From the NCBI RefSeq assembly GCF_031020795.1, contig NZ_JAVHJP010000001.1, forward strand, positions 248,001-312,000: a stretch of DNA of 64,000 bases, written 5' to 3'. The notes beneath the pieces are model-generated. The model did not search any database. It saw nothing but the letters and a program-made list of their open reading frames with translations, and was not told where the DNA came from. Shown piece by piece: positions 37,166 to 45,175 of this stretch. This DNA comes from Hydrogenophaga pseudoflava (GTDB taxonomy: Bacteria > Pseudomonadota > Gammaproteobacteria > Burkholderiales > Burkholderiaceae_C). Every line of letters starts with the position of its first letter. Positions within the stretch are counted from its first letter, which is position 1. Made by a program: the position numbers and the translations under genes.

Positions 37166-37999
37166 TCAGACGGCGAACTGCCAGGCACTCAGCCCAGGCC
37201 CGGGACGTTCGGCTTTCAGCGGGGGCTCGGCCAGGTCGGCGGCGCTGTGCTCGCCGAACTCGCGCAACACGCTGTCCTTGACGGTGGTGAAGGCGTAGGA
37301 CGCGCGGTCGCGCGGATGCGCCAGCGGCACCGGCACGGTGCGGCGGATGCGGCCCGGGCGCGGCTCCATCACCACCACCTTGTCGCCCAGGTAGACCGCC
37401 TCTTCCACGTCGTGGGTGACCAGAATCATGGTGATGCCCTCGGTCTGCCAGATGCGGTGCAGCTCCTGCTGCAGGTGGGCGCGCGTCATGGCATCGAGCG
37501 CGCCGAAGGGTTCGTCCAGCAGCAGGATGTCGGGCCGGTTCACCAGCGCGCGGGCAATCGCCACGCGCTGCGACATGCCGCCCGAGAGCTGGTGCGGGTA
37601 GGCCTTCTCGAAGCCGCTGAGGCCCACCAGTTCGATGTGCTCGCGGATGGTGGCGCGCCGCTGGCCTTCGGTCAGGTCCGAGTTGAGCAGCCCCAGCGCG
37701 ATGTTCTTTTCCACCGTCAGCCAGGGAAACAGGCGGTGCTCCTGGAACACGATGCCGCGGTTGAGGTTCGTGCCTTTGATGCGCGCGCCATCGAGCAGGA
37801 TCTCGCCCTGGTAGTCCTCTTCCAGGCCGATGACCAGGCGCAGCAGCGTGGACTTGCCGCAGCCGCTGGTGCCCACGATGCTGACGAATTCGCCCGGTTC
37901 GATGGTGAGGTGGATGTCCTGCAGCACGGGCAGGGGCTGTCCCTTCACCTCGTACCGCTTGTTCAGGCCCCGGATGTCCAGGGTGCCGGCGTGTGCCAT
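37166..37999 (-). CDS. Sulfonate/sulfate-ester ABC transporter ATP-binding protein (SsuB/TauB type)
   Basis: The 277-residue ATPase has Walker [12 protein letters not shown], signature LSGGMSQRVAIARAL, Walker [17 protein letters not shown] and switch THDVEEAVYLGDK, all typical of SsuB/TauB/NrtD. It is the only ATPase in an operon with two permeases and two binding proteins, so it probably serves both. Its gene lies between the second permease and the second binding-protein gene. Confidence 0.92.
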   Translation of the reverse strand: MAHAGTLDIRGLNKRYEVKGQPLPVLQDIHLTIEPGEFVSIVGTSGCGKSTLLRLVIGLEEDYQGEILLDGARIKGTNLNRGIVFQEHRLFPWLTVEKNIALGLLNSDLTEGQRRATIREHIELVGLSGFEKAYPHQLSGGMSQRVAIARALVNRPDILLLDEPFGALDAMTRAHLQQELHRIWQTEGITMILVTHDVEEAVYLGDKVVVMEPRPGRIRRTVPVPLAHPRDRASYAFTTVKDSVLREFGEHSAADLAEPPLKAERPGPGLSAWQFAV

Positions 38000-38018
38000 G
38001 GGTGTTTCTCCTTCTTGT

Positions 38019-38810
38019 TCAGTAACGCGCGACGGTGCGGTCGCGCCAGGCCAGCAGGCGGCGTTCCAGCGCAGACGTGAGGGCGTTGAGGGCGTGGCCC
38101 ACCAGGCCGATCACGACCACGCCGAACAGCACCAGGTCCATCTCGAAGTGCTCGCGCCCGTCGATCAGGGTGTTGCCGATGCCCGCGCCCGAGGCCATCA
38201 GGTATTCGCTGCCCAGCGTGGCCAGCCAGCTGTAGATCAGCGCCAGCTGCACGCCGGTGAACACCGAGGGCGCGGCCGAGGGCGCGATCACGCGGGTGAG
38301 CTGCTGCCAGAGGCCGAAGCCGTAGACGCGCCCCACCTCGATGAATTCGCGCGGCATGCTGCGCAGGCCCTCGAAGGTGTTGAGCACCATGGGGAAGAAG
38401 GCCGCCATGGCGATGAAGGCGACCTTGGCGCCATCGCCCAGGCCGAACCACATCGAGAGCATCGGAATCCAGGCGAACAGCGAAATCTGCTTGAGCGTGT
38501 GGAAGGACGGACCGACCAGGCGCTCGGCCCAGCGCGACCAGCCCAGCAGCACGCCGAAGGCCAGCCCCGCGCTGGCGCCGAACAGAAAGCCCCGGGCGTT
38601 GCGCCAGAGGCTGGCGGACAGCGCGGTCCGGAGGTCTCCACTGGTGAGTTGCTGCACCGCGCGGTCCCACACCGCGCCGGGCGAGACCAGGAGTGGCGAA
38701 GTCGACCAGCCCGAGGTCACGGCCCACCACCAGAACAGCAGGATCAGCGCAGGCAGCACCCAGCCACGCAGGGCCGGCGGCACGATGGCCAGAGAACGTG
38801 TTCGCGACAT
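38019..38810 (-). CDS. Sulfonate/sulfate-ester ABC transporter permease (SsuC type), second
   Basis: The 263-residue membrane protein has about six helices and the ATPase-contact loop EFIEVGRVYGFGLWQQLTRVIAPSAAPSVFTGVQLAL. ATG 38810 follows GGAGA. It resembles SsuC/TauC. It directly follows a related permease gene (38825), so the pair may form a heterodimer. In Pseudomonas, AtsB (sulfate-ester importer) is, from memory, one long permease of two such halves. Confidence 0.88.
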   Translation of the reverse strand: MSRTRSLAIVPPALRGWVLPALILLFWWWAVTSGWSTSPLLVSPGAVWDRAVQQLTSGDLRTALSASLWRNARGFLFGASAGLAFGVLLGWSRWAERLVGPSFHTLKQISLFAWIPMLSMWFGLGDGAKVAFIAMAAFFPMVLNTFEGLRSMPREFIEVGRVYGFGLWQQLTRVIAPSAAPSVFTGVQLALIYSWLATLGSEYLMASGAGIGNTLIDGREHFEMDLVLFGVVVIGLVGHALNALTSALERRLLAWRDRTVARY

Positions 38811-38824
38811 GTCGGTCTCCTTGT

Positions 38825-39667
38825 TCACAGACCAGGCTTGCGCCAGCGCAGCAGCCAGGCCTCGGCCAGCGACAGCAGCTTGTCGATGGCCAAGCCCACG
38901 ATGCCCACCGCCAGCACCGAGGCCAGCACCACGTCGAGCTGGAACAGCTGTCGGCCGTAGACGATCAGGAAGCCGATGCCCTCGGACGAGGCCAGCAGTT
39001 CCACCACCACCAGGGCCAGCCAGGCGTGGGTGAGGCCGTAGCGCACGCCGTTCCAGATCGGCGCCGTGGCGGCCGGGAACACCACGCGGGTCAGCAGTTG
39101 CCAGCGCGTGAAGCCATAGACGCGGGCCACCTCGACGAGGCGGTGGGGCACGCCCTGGATGCCCTGGCAGGTGTTGAGCGTGACCGGCACCAGGGTGGCC
39201 TTGGCGATCAGCAGGAACTTCAGCGCCTCGTCGATGCCGACCAGCAGCATCAGCAGCGGCAACCAGCCGATGACGGGCACCTGGGCGAAGGCCTTGAACA
39301 GCGGGTACAGGTAGTCGCGTGCGGTGGACGACAGCCCCATGACCGACCCCAGCACCAGCCCGGCCAGCAGGCCGATGCCGAAGCCGGTGAACACGCGCAC
39401 CAGGCTGATCGTGAGGTTGCTCCAGATCTCGCCGCTGGCCAGCATGTCGGCAAAGGTCCGGGCCACCTGGGCCGGCGGCGGCAGCACCTGCTCGGGCGCC
39501 CAGCCCAGCACCGACGACAGGTGCCACAGCAGCAGCACCGCCAGCGGGAACGGCCAGGCCCAGAGCCATTGCAGCGGCGGGTGCCAGCGCCAGGACTGGG
39601 CCTGTCGCACGTCATTTGCAGGCACCGGCGACGGCAGTGGCGCGGTCACGCCAAGGGAAGAAGACAT
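38825..39667 (-). CDS. Sulfonate/sulfate-ester ABC transporter permease (SsuC type), first
   Basis: The 280-residue membrane protein has about six helices and the contact loop RLVEVARVYGFTRWQLLTRVVFPAATAPIWNGVRYG. The N-terminal 30 residues are a variable cytoplasmic segment. ATG 39667 was preferred because GGAGAG lies 8 bases before it; an in-frame GTG five codons upstream is an alternative. It has the same family and orientation as the permease gene that follows 14 bases later. Confidence 0.88.
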   Translation of the reverse strand: MSSSLGVTAPLPSPVPANDVRQAQSWRWHPPLQWLWAWPFPLAVLLLWHLSSVLGWAPEQVLPPPAQVARTFADMLASGEIWSNLTISLVRVFTGFGIGLLAGLVLGSVMGLSSTARDYLYPLFKAFAQVPVIGWLPLLMLLVGIDEALKFLLIAKATLVPVTLNTCQGIQGVPHRLVEVARVYGFTRWQLLTRVVFPAATAPIWNGVRYGLTHAWLALVVVELLASSEGIGFLIVYGRQLFQLDVVLASVLAVGIVGLAIDKLLSLAEAWLLRWRKPGL

Positions 39668-39695
39668 GGTGATGCTCTCCACTCAAGACGCGGCG

Positions 39696-40775
39696 TCAAT
39701 TCGCCAACTGGCCGTCGGGTCCGTAGACCGGCCAGTAGGTCTCCAGCTTGAGTTCCTTGAGCGCCACGTTCAGGTAGCGGCGGTCGAACCAGCTGTCGAT
39801 CTCGGGCACGCTGCGCGTGAGCTTGAGTGCTTGCGCGTCCTTGGCGGCTTCCTTGTAGCGCGAGACCAGGAAGGGGTCGAGCAGCGGCGAGAGGCGCACG
39901 CGCAGCGGCTGGCCGATGAAGTCCTCGCGCCAGATCTTTTCCGGATATTCCGTCTTGCCCCAGCGCTCGAACAGGTCGGCACGGTTCGCTTCGTTCGAGT
40001 AGCGGTGCGCCACCTTGACCAGCGCAGTGACGATGCGCTGCACGGCCTGCGGGTGTTTCGCGGCGAAGTCCTCGGTCACCAGCAGGTGGGTCTGGCGGGT
40101 GTACTTGTAGTTGTCGGCCGCGGCGGACCACACGATCTTCGCCTGTCCCTTGTCGCGCAGGTCGAAGGCGCCCACGTAGTCGAAGATGGCGTCCACGTCC
40201 TTGTTGAGCAACGCGGTGCGGCCACCGGCCAGGTCCAGGTTGATGAGCTTGAGGTCGCTCTCCTTCAGGCCGTGCGCGGCCAGCGCGGCGGACGCGGCCA
40301 GGTGCAAGTTGGTGCCCTTGAACAGCGCCACGCGCTTGCCCTTGAGGTCCTCGAGTCTGGTGATACCCGAATCGGGCTGTACCGCGAGGTACAGGCCGGT
40401 GCGCACGCCGCTGCCGGCGATCAGCTTGGTCTTCACACCGTTGGCGCGCGCCACGATGGCCGGCAGGTCGCCCTGCCAGGCGAAGTCCAGCTGTTTGTTG
40501 ACCAGGGCCTCGTTGACAGCCGGTCCGGCGCCCTTGAAGAACACCCACTTGATCTCGACGCCGTCCTGACGGAACGCCTCTTCAAACGCGCCGTCGGTGT
40601 AGGCCAGCGCGGTGGTGGTGCCGCCGTGCCGGATGGGGTTGCTGCCCACGCCGCCGGTGGCCACACCGATGCGGATGACTTTCAGCGGTTCGGGCGTGGA
40701 CTGGGCCTGCGCGAGGCCCGTGGTGGACAGGGTGAAGGCCAGTGCGAGCAGGCCCAGGCGTTGGCGTGGATTCAT
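39696..40775 (-). CDS. Aliphatic sulfonate/sulfate-ester ABC transporter substrate-binding protein, second type
   Basis: The 359-residue protein has a signal peptide (LLALAFTLSTTGLAQAQS) and the SsuA/AtsR-like body KWVFFKGAGPAVNEALVNKQLDFAWQGDLPAIVARANG and LEDLKGKRVALFKGTNLHLAAS. It shares the FFKGAGPAVNEAL-type motif with the other binding protein of this operon (36037), so the two are paralogues. It leads the operon: binding protein, permease, permease, ATPase, binding protein, sulfatase. The divergent TauD-like gene faces it across 260 bases. Confidence 0.88.
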   Translation of the reverse strand: MNPRQRLGLLALAFTLSTTGLAQAQSTPEPLKVIRIGVATGGVGSNPIRHGGTTTALAYTDGAFEEAFRQDGVEIKWVFFKGAGPAVNEALVNKQLDFAWQGDLPAIVARANGVKTKLIAGSGVRTGLYLAVQPDSGITRLEDLKGKRVALFKGTNLHLAASAALAAHGLKESDLKLINLDLAGGRTALLNKDVDAIFDYVGAFDLRDKGQAKIVWSAAADNYKYTRQTHLLVTEDFAAKHPQAVQRIVTALVKVAHRYSNEANRADLFERWGKTEYPEKIWREDFIGQPLRVRLSPLLDPFLVSRYKEAAKDAQALKLTRSVPEIDSWFDRRYLNVALKELKLETYWPVYGPDGQLAN

Positions 40776-41035
40776 GGTTCCTCCGGTTGAATCGGTTGCT
40801 GTGGACCGACCGAAATCTACGGACGAAGCCTTGCTCGCGGAACGAATGAAAACGGATATCCAAACGCGGTGTTGTTGCGGTCATGAGCTCATCGCCGCAC
40901 CGCATAAGAACCCCGTGTTTGCCGCGCATGCATATGCGAATCCCTTCGTTCACGGGGTGACACGCCAGGCCTAGCCTGAAAAAAGGACGCCGCATTCCGC
41001 ACCGTCCGGCACAACACCCATTCCAAGGAGTTCCC
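40776..41035. promoter_or_regulatory. Divergent promoter region with three palindromes
   Basis: This 260-base gap between the sulfonate-importer operon and the TauD-like gene holds no gene. It contains GGATATCC (40854-40861), the perfect 10-base palindrome ATGAGCTCAT (40883-40892), and CGCAT-GCAT-ATGCG (40925-40938). The region also has GGAACGAAT, a 9-mer also present upstream of the second sbp gene. It is the expected site of CysB or Cbl/SsuR-type control. Confidence 0.5.
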
Positions 41036-41905
41036 ATGTCCCAGCTCAACGATCTGCCCGGCACCTACTCGCGCTTCAAGGTCGAGCCCTACACCCCGAA
41101 CATCGGCGCCGTGATCCACGGCCTGGACCTGCGCCAGCCGCTGGACGAAGCCACCCAGGCCGAGCTGCGCGACGCGCTCGCCCGCCACGAGGTCATCTTC
41201 TTCCGCGACCAGGACCTCACGCCCGAACAGCACGTGGCGTTCACGCGCACCTTCGGTGGCGTGGCCGAGGTCAAGGCCTTCTTCCCTCGCCTCGAATCGC
41301 ACCCCGAGATCGAGATCGTCGAGAGCACGGCCGACAAGCCCAAGGCCGCCAGCAACTGGCACGCCGACATCACCTGGCGCGAACAGCCGCCGCTGGGCAC
41401 CAGCCTGTACGCGCAGGTGATTCCGGCCACCGGCGGCGACACGCTGTGGGCCAGCCTGACCAAGGCCTACGACAGCCTGCCGCCCGCCTTCCAGGCCTAC
41501 CTGGAAACGCTGACCGCCGTGCACACCTGGGAGATCAGCGGCTGGACCGAGTACCTGCTGCGCAAGGACGCCAGCGGCGAAGAACTCAAGGCCGCACGCG
41601 CCAAGTACCCGCCGGTGGAACACCCGGTGGTGCGCGTGCACCCGGTCACCGGCAAGAAGATCCTGTACGTCAACAGCACCTTCACCAGCCACATCAAGGG
41701 CCTGTCGCGCGCGGACAGCGACGCGCTGCTGACGCAGCTGTTCGAACTGGCCCGCGTACCCGAGTTCCAGGCGCGCCTGCGCTGGGCACCCGGCACCCTG
41801 GCCGTGTGGGACAACCGCTCGACCCAGCACTACGCGGTGGGCGATTTCTTCCCGCAGCACCGCAAGCTGCACCGCATCACGATCACGGCAGACCAGACCT
41901 TCTGA
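41036..41905 (+). CDS. TauD/TfdA-family Fe(II)/2-oxoglutarate dioxygenase
   Basis: The 289-residue enzyme has the iron ligands His109, Asp111 (WHADIT) and His265 (DNRSTQHYAVGD), with Arg280 (LHRITI) for 2-oxoglutarate. GAVIHGLDL and HEVIFFRDQDLTPEQHVAF are family segments. It resembles TauD, which releases sulfite from taurine, and AtsK, which cleaves alkyl sulfates. Its place opposite the sulfonate/sulfate-ester importer supports an organosulfur substrate; the exact one is unknown. It is followed 24 bases later by a flavin monooxygenase gene. Confidence 0.92.
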   Translation: MSQLNDLPGTYSRFKVEPYTPNIGAVIHGLDLRQPLDEATQAELRDALARHEVIFFRDQDLTPEQHVAFTRTFGGVAEVKAFFPRLESHPEIEIVESTADKPKAASNWHADITWREQPPLGTSLYAQVIPATGGDTLWASLTKAYDSLPPAFQAYLETLTAVHTWEISGWTEYLLRKDASGEELKAARAKYPPVEHPVVRVHPVTGKKILYVNSTFTSHIKGLSRADSDALLTQLFELARVPEFQARLRWAPGTLAVWDNRSTQHYAVGDFFPQHRKLHRITITADQTF

Positions 41906-41929
41906 TCGCCCCACAAGGAGGAACCCGAC

Positions 41930-43300
41930 ATGACCCAAGAGCAACGGCCACCCCAACGAAAGCTCCGCCTCGGCGCGTTCATCATGGCCACCGGCCACCA
42001 CATCGCGGCCTGGCGCCACCCCGACGCGCAGGCCGATGCGGGCGTGAACATCGACCACTACATCGAACTGGCGCAGACGGCCGAGCGCGGCCTCTTCGAC
42101 CAGGTCTTCGTGGCGGACAGCCCCGGCATCTGGCACCAGGGCGACCGCGAGTCGTTCAGCCGCCAGGGGCGCCTGTCGCACTTCGAGCCGGTCACGCTGT
42201 GGGCCGCGCTGTCGGCGGTGACGAAACACATCGGCTTCGTCGCCACCGCGTCCACCACCTATGAAGACCCCTACCTGCTGGCGCGCAAGTTCGCTTCGCT
42301 GGACCACATCAGCAAGGGCCGCGCGGCCTGGAACGTGGTGACCACCAGCGCCGAAAACGTGCACGGCAACTTCGGCCTCGACGCGCACCCGGACCCGGCC
42401 CTGCGCTACGAGCGCGCGCACGAGTTCGTCGATGTGGTCAAGGGTCTGTGGGACAGTTTCGAAGACGACGCCTTCGTGCGCGACAAGGCCTCCGGCGTGT
42501 ACTTCGACCCCGACAAGCTGCACGCGCTCAACCACATCGGCAAGCACCTCAAGGTGAAGGGACCGCTGAACATCGAGCGCCCGCCGCAGGGCCATCCGGT
42601 GATCGTGCAGGCCGGCTCGTCGGAAGACGGCAAGGAGCTGGCCGCCGCCACCGCCGAAGCCATCTTCACCGCCTGGACCAGCCTGGCCGAAGCGCAGGCC
42701 TTCTACAAGGATGTGAAGGGGCGCCTGGCCAAATACGGCCGCCGGCCCGAACAACTGCTGGTGCTGCCGGGCATCTCCCCCGTGATCGGCCGCACCGAGG
42801 AAGAGGCGCAGGCCAAGTGGGCCGAGCTGCAGGCGCTGATCCACCCCAGCGTGGGCCTGGCCACGCTGGCGCCGTTCTGGCCGGGTGAAGACCTGAGCAA
42901 GTGGGACCTGGACGCACGCCCGCCGTACATTCCACAGCCGCCCAAGGGCGTGCACAGCCGCGCCCACGTGGTGCTGGAGCTGGCGCGGCGCGAGCGCTAC
43001 ACCGTGCGCCAGCTCTACGAGTACCTGGCCGGCGCGCGCGGCCACTGGGTGGTGGTGGGCACGCCGGCGCAGATCGCCGACCACATCCAGGAGTGGTTCG
43101 AGAACGGCGCGGCCGACGGTTTCAACGTCATGCCGCCGGTGCTGCCGCAGAGCCTGAACGAGTTCGTCGATCTGGTGGTGCCCGAACTGCAGCGCCGCGG
43201 CCTGTTCCGCACCGCCTACGAAGGCACGACACTGCGCGAGAACCTGGGGTTGGCACGGCCGGCGGGCCGCTGGGCCGAACGGCAACCGAAGGCCGCCTGA
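41930..43300 (+). CDS. LLM-class flavin-dependent monooxygenase (NtaA/SnaA/DszA family)
   Basis: The 456-residue protein belongs to the nitrilotriacetate/alkane-sulfonate-like luciferase-fold family: LGAFIMATGHHIAAWRHPDAQ, FDQVFVADSP, STTYEDPYLLARKFASLDHISKGRAAWNVVTT and HPVIVQAGSSEDGKE. It uses reduced FMN and oxygen, the FMN probably being supplied by SsuE encoded at 44537. Relatives release sulfur from sulfonates, sulfones or dibenzothiophene. The context suggests organosulfur use. An rho-independent terminator follows the stop. Confidence 0.9.
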   Translation: MTQEQRPPQRKLRLGAFIMATGHHIAAWRHPDAQADAGVNIDHYIELAQTAERGLFDQVFVADSPGIWHQGDRESFSRQGRLSHFEPVTLWAALSAVTKHIGFVATASTTYEDPYLLARKFASLDHISKGRAAWNVVTTSAENVHGNFGLDAHPDPALRYERAHEFVDVVKGLWDSFEDDAFVRDKASGVYFDPDKLHALNHIGKHLKVKGPLNIERPPQGHPVIVQAGSSEDGKELAAATAEAIFTAWTSLAEAQAFYKDVKGRLAKYGRRPEQLLVLPGISPVIGRTEEEAQAKWAELQALIHPSVGLATLAPFWPGEDLSKWDLDARPPYIPQPPKGVHSRAHVVLELARRERYTVRQLYEYLAGARGHWVVVGTPAQIADHIQEWFENGAADGFNVMPPVLPQSLNEFVDLVVPELQRRGLFRTAYEGTTLRENLGLARPAGRWAERQPKAA

Positions 43301-43318
43301 AGAATGGTTCGTGGGGTT

Positions 43319-43358
43319 GAAGCGGGGTCCCGCCAACTGGCGGGCTCCGCTTCTTTTT
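43319..43358 (+). terminator. Rho-independent terminator after the monooxygenase gene
   Basis: GAAGCGGGG..CCCGCC pairs with GGCGGG..CCGCTTC around AACT, with a run of five T after the stem. It ends the dioxygenase-monooxygenase transcript. The convergent cysB gene ends 8 bases beyond, so the structure may also act on that strand. Confidence 0.85.
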
Positions 43359-43365
43359 GGAAAGC

Positions 43366-44292
43366 TCAGGCGCTTTCCTGTGCCGCCATCACCGCCTCGC
43401 GCGTGAGCGTGGGCACGAAGGTTTCGATGAAACCGTAGGCGAAACCCGGCAGCCAGTGGTTGCGGCGCAGGCCCAGGCGCGTCAGGTTGATCTGGAACAG
43501 ATGGCCGGCGTCAATGGCGTGCAGGTGCGCGTCGCGCTCTTCGTCGAAGGCGATCGAGGCCACGATGCCCACCCCCATCTCCAGCTCCACGTAGGTCTTG
43601 ATCACGTCGGCATCCATGGCGGTGAGTACCACATCAGGCCGCAGACCCTCGGCTGCAAACGCATCGTCGATGTGCGAACGGCCGGTGTAGCCCACCTCGT
43701 AGGTGATGATGGGATGGGCCACCAGATCCAGCAGCGTCACCGGACGCCCCAGCGCGAGCAGCGGATGCCCCGGCGGCACGACGATGCTGTGGCTCCAGCG
43801 GTAGCACGGCAGCGTCACCAGCGGCGCGTAGCCGGCCAGCGCCTCGGTGGCCACGCCGATGTCGGCATCGCCCGAGAGCAGCATCTCGGCCACCTGTTTG
43901 GGCGAGCCCTGGTGCAGGTGCAGCGTGACGCGCGGGTAGCGCCGGCGGAAGTCGCGCACCACGTGCGGCAGCGCGTAGCGCGCCTGCGAGTGGGTGGCCG
44001 CGATCGACAGCCGGCCCTCGTCGCGGCCCTGCAGCTCCTGGCCGGCGCGGCGCAGGCTTTCGGCGTCCAGCAACACGCGCTGGATGATGGGCAGCAGGGC
44101 CTGGCCGGCCGAGGTGAGCCCGAGCAGCCGCTTGCCCGAACGCACGAACAGCTCGACACCCAGTTCCTCCTCCAGCTCGCGCACCTGCCGGCTCACGCCG
44201 GGCTGCGAGGTGTGCAGCACCGCAGCGACTTCGGTGAGGTTGAAGCCGCAGCGCTCGGCCTCCCGGACCGAGCGCAGCTGTTGAAAGTTCAC
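43366..44292 (-). CDS. cysB: CysB-family LysR regulator of sulfur assimilation
   Basis: The 308-residue protein has the CysB-type N-terminus: NFQQLRSVREAERCGFNLTEVA..LHTSQPGVSRQVRELEEELGVELFVR, then a LysR effector domain (FDEERD.HL, FRINL-like FQINLTRLGLRRNHWLPGFAYGFIETF). CysB and its relative Cbl control sulfate and organosulfur genes, sensing O- or N-acetylserine or adenosine phosphosulfate. The start is GTG 44292, only 2 bases after the stop of the molbindin gene, implying translational coupling. It probably controls the sulfur operons in this window. Confidence 0.93.
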   Translation of the reverse strand: MNFQQLRSVREAERCGFNLTEVAAVLHTSQPGVSRQVRELEEELGVELFVRSGKRLLGLTSAGQALLPIIQRVLLDAESLRRAGQELQGRDEGRLSIAATHSQARYALPHVVRDFRRRYPRVTLHLHQGSPKQVAEMLLSGDADIGVATEALAGYAPLVTLPCYRWSHSIVVPPGHPLLALGRPVTLLDLVAHPIITYEVGYTGRSHIDDAFAAEGLRPDVVLTAMDADVIKTYVELEMGVGIVASIAFDEERDAHLHAIDAGHLFQINLTRLGLRRNHWLPGFAYGFIETFVPTLTREAVMAAQESA

Positions 44293-44294
44293 CC

Positions 44295-44510
44295 TCAGAC
44301 CTTGGCGATGGACACCTCGGTGGACTTCACCAGCGCGACCACGTCGGACCCCACGGCCAGCCCGAGGTCGACCACCGAGCGGGTGGTGATGACCGAGGTC
44401 ACGACACCCCAGGGCGTTTCGACATCGACCTCGGACACGACGTCGCCTTTGATGATTTCCTTGACCTTGCCGCGGAACTGGTTGCGGACGTTGATGGCTT
44501 GAATGGACAT
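44295..44510 (-). CDS. Molybdenum-pterin-binding (Mop/TOBE) protein
   Basis: The 71-residue protein is a single Mop domain: INVRNQFRGKVKEIIKGDVVSEVDVETPWG and GSDVVALVKSTEVSIAK are the molbindin signature. Such proteins form rings that bind molybdate or other oxyanions in the cytoplasm. It is placed between ssuE and cysB, in the sulfur operon, where oxyanion sensing or storage related to sulfate uptake could apply. The ATG at 44510 has a Shine-Dalgarno-like AGGAGC upstream. Confidence 0.9.
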   Translation of the reverse strand: MSIQAINVRNQFRGKVKEIIKGDVVSEVDVETPWGVVTSVITTRSVVDLGLAVGSDVVALVKSTEVSIAKV

Positions 44511-44536
44511 GACAGAAGCTCCTTTGAAAAAATGGT

Positions 44537-45133
44537 TCAGACGCTGTAGAGCGCCTGGGCAAACGGCACCGGCCGGACCATGGCGGCGGGCGGGAGGCGC
44601 AGCCCCTCGTGCAGCAGGAGGTGCGTGGCGTCGTCCAGTCGCTGGGCGATGTCACCTTCGATGAGGTACTCGCCGTCTTCGTCCTTCGGGATCTGGCTGT
44701 CGGAGGCGTACACACCCGGCAGGATGTGGCGCGCCCCCAGCGACTGCAGCACCGGCCGCAGCGCGTAGTCGAGCGCCAGCATGTGGTGCGGGCTGCCTCC
44801 GGTGGCCAGCGGCAGCACCGCCTTGCCCTTGAATGCGCTTTGCGGCAGCAGGTCCAGAAAGACCTTGAGCACGCCGCTGTACGCGGCCTTGTAGACCGGC
44901 GTGGCGATCACCAGCGCGCGGGCGTTGGCCACCTGTTCGATGGCGCGGACGACGCTGGGGTGCCCCCAGTCGGCCAGCAGCAGCGCCTGCGGCGAAAGGT
45001 CGCGGATGTGCAGGCGGTCGACACGCAGCCGCCGGTCGTCGACGGCGGCGTGCAGGCGCTGCTCCACGCCGCCCAGCAGCGTGGCAGAGCGCGAGTGTTC
45101 GGTGGGACTGCCGGCGATCAGCAGGACGGACAT
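44537..45133 (-). CDS. ssuE: NADPH-dependent FMN reductase SsuE
   Basis: The 198-residue flavodoxin-fold protein has GSPTEHSRSATLL (phosphate loop), ATPVYKAAYSGVLKVFLDLLP and ATGGSPHHMLALDYALRPVLQSLGA, typical of SsuE. It supplies reduced FMN to sulfonate monooxygenases such as SsuD-like enzymes; the candidate partner here is the luciferase-type monooxygenase at 41930. It lies between sbp2 and the Mop gene on the same strand. Confidence 0.9.
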   Translation of the reverse strand: MSVLLIAGSPTEHSRSATLLGGVEQRLHAAVDDRRLRVDRLHIRDLSPQALLLADWGHPSVVRAIEQVANARALVIATPVYKAAYSGVLKVFLDLLPQSAFKGKAVLPLATGGSPHHMLALDYALRPVLQSLGARHILPGVYASDSQIPKDEDGEYLIEGDIAQRLDDATHLLLHEGLRLPPAAMVRPVPFAQALYSV

Positions 45134-45175
45134 GAAGGACTCCCTGGGGTGAGTGACAGCGAACCGGAGGGCGCC

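Noticed and set aside
40889..43336. 815-codon antisense frame over the dioxygenase and monooxygenase genes
   Set aside because: Shadow of two well-supported genes and their shared terminator; composition is His/Gly/Val-rich as expected for an antisense frame.
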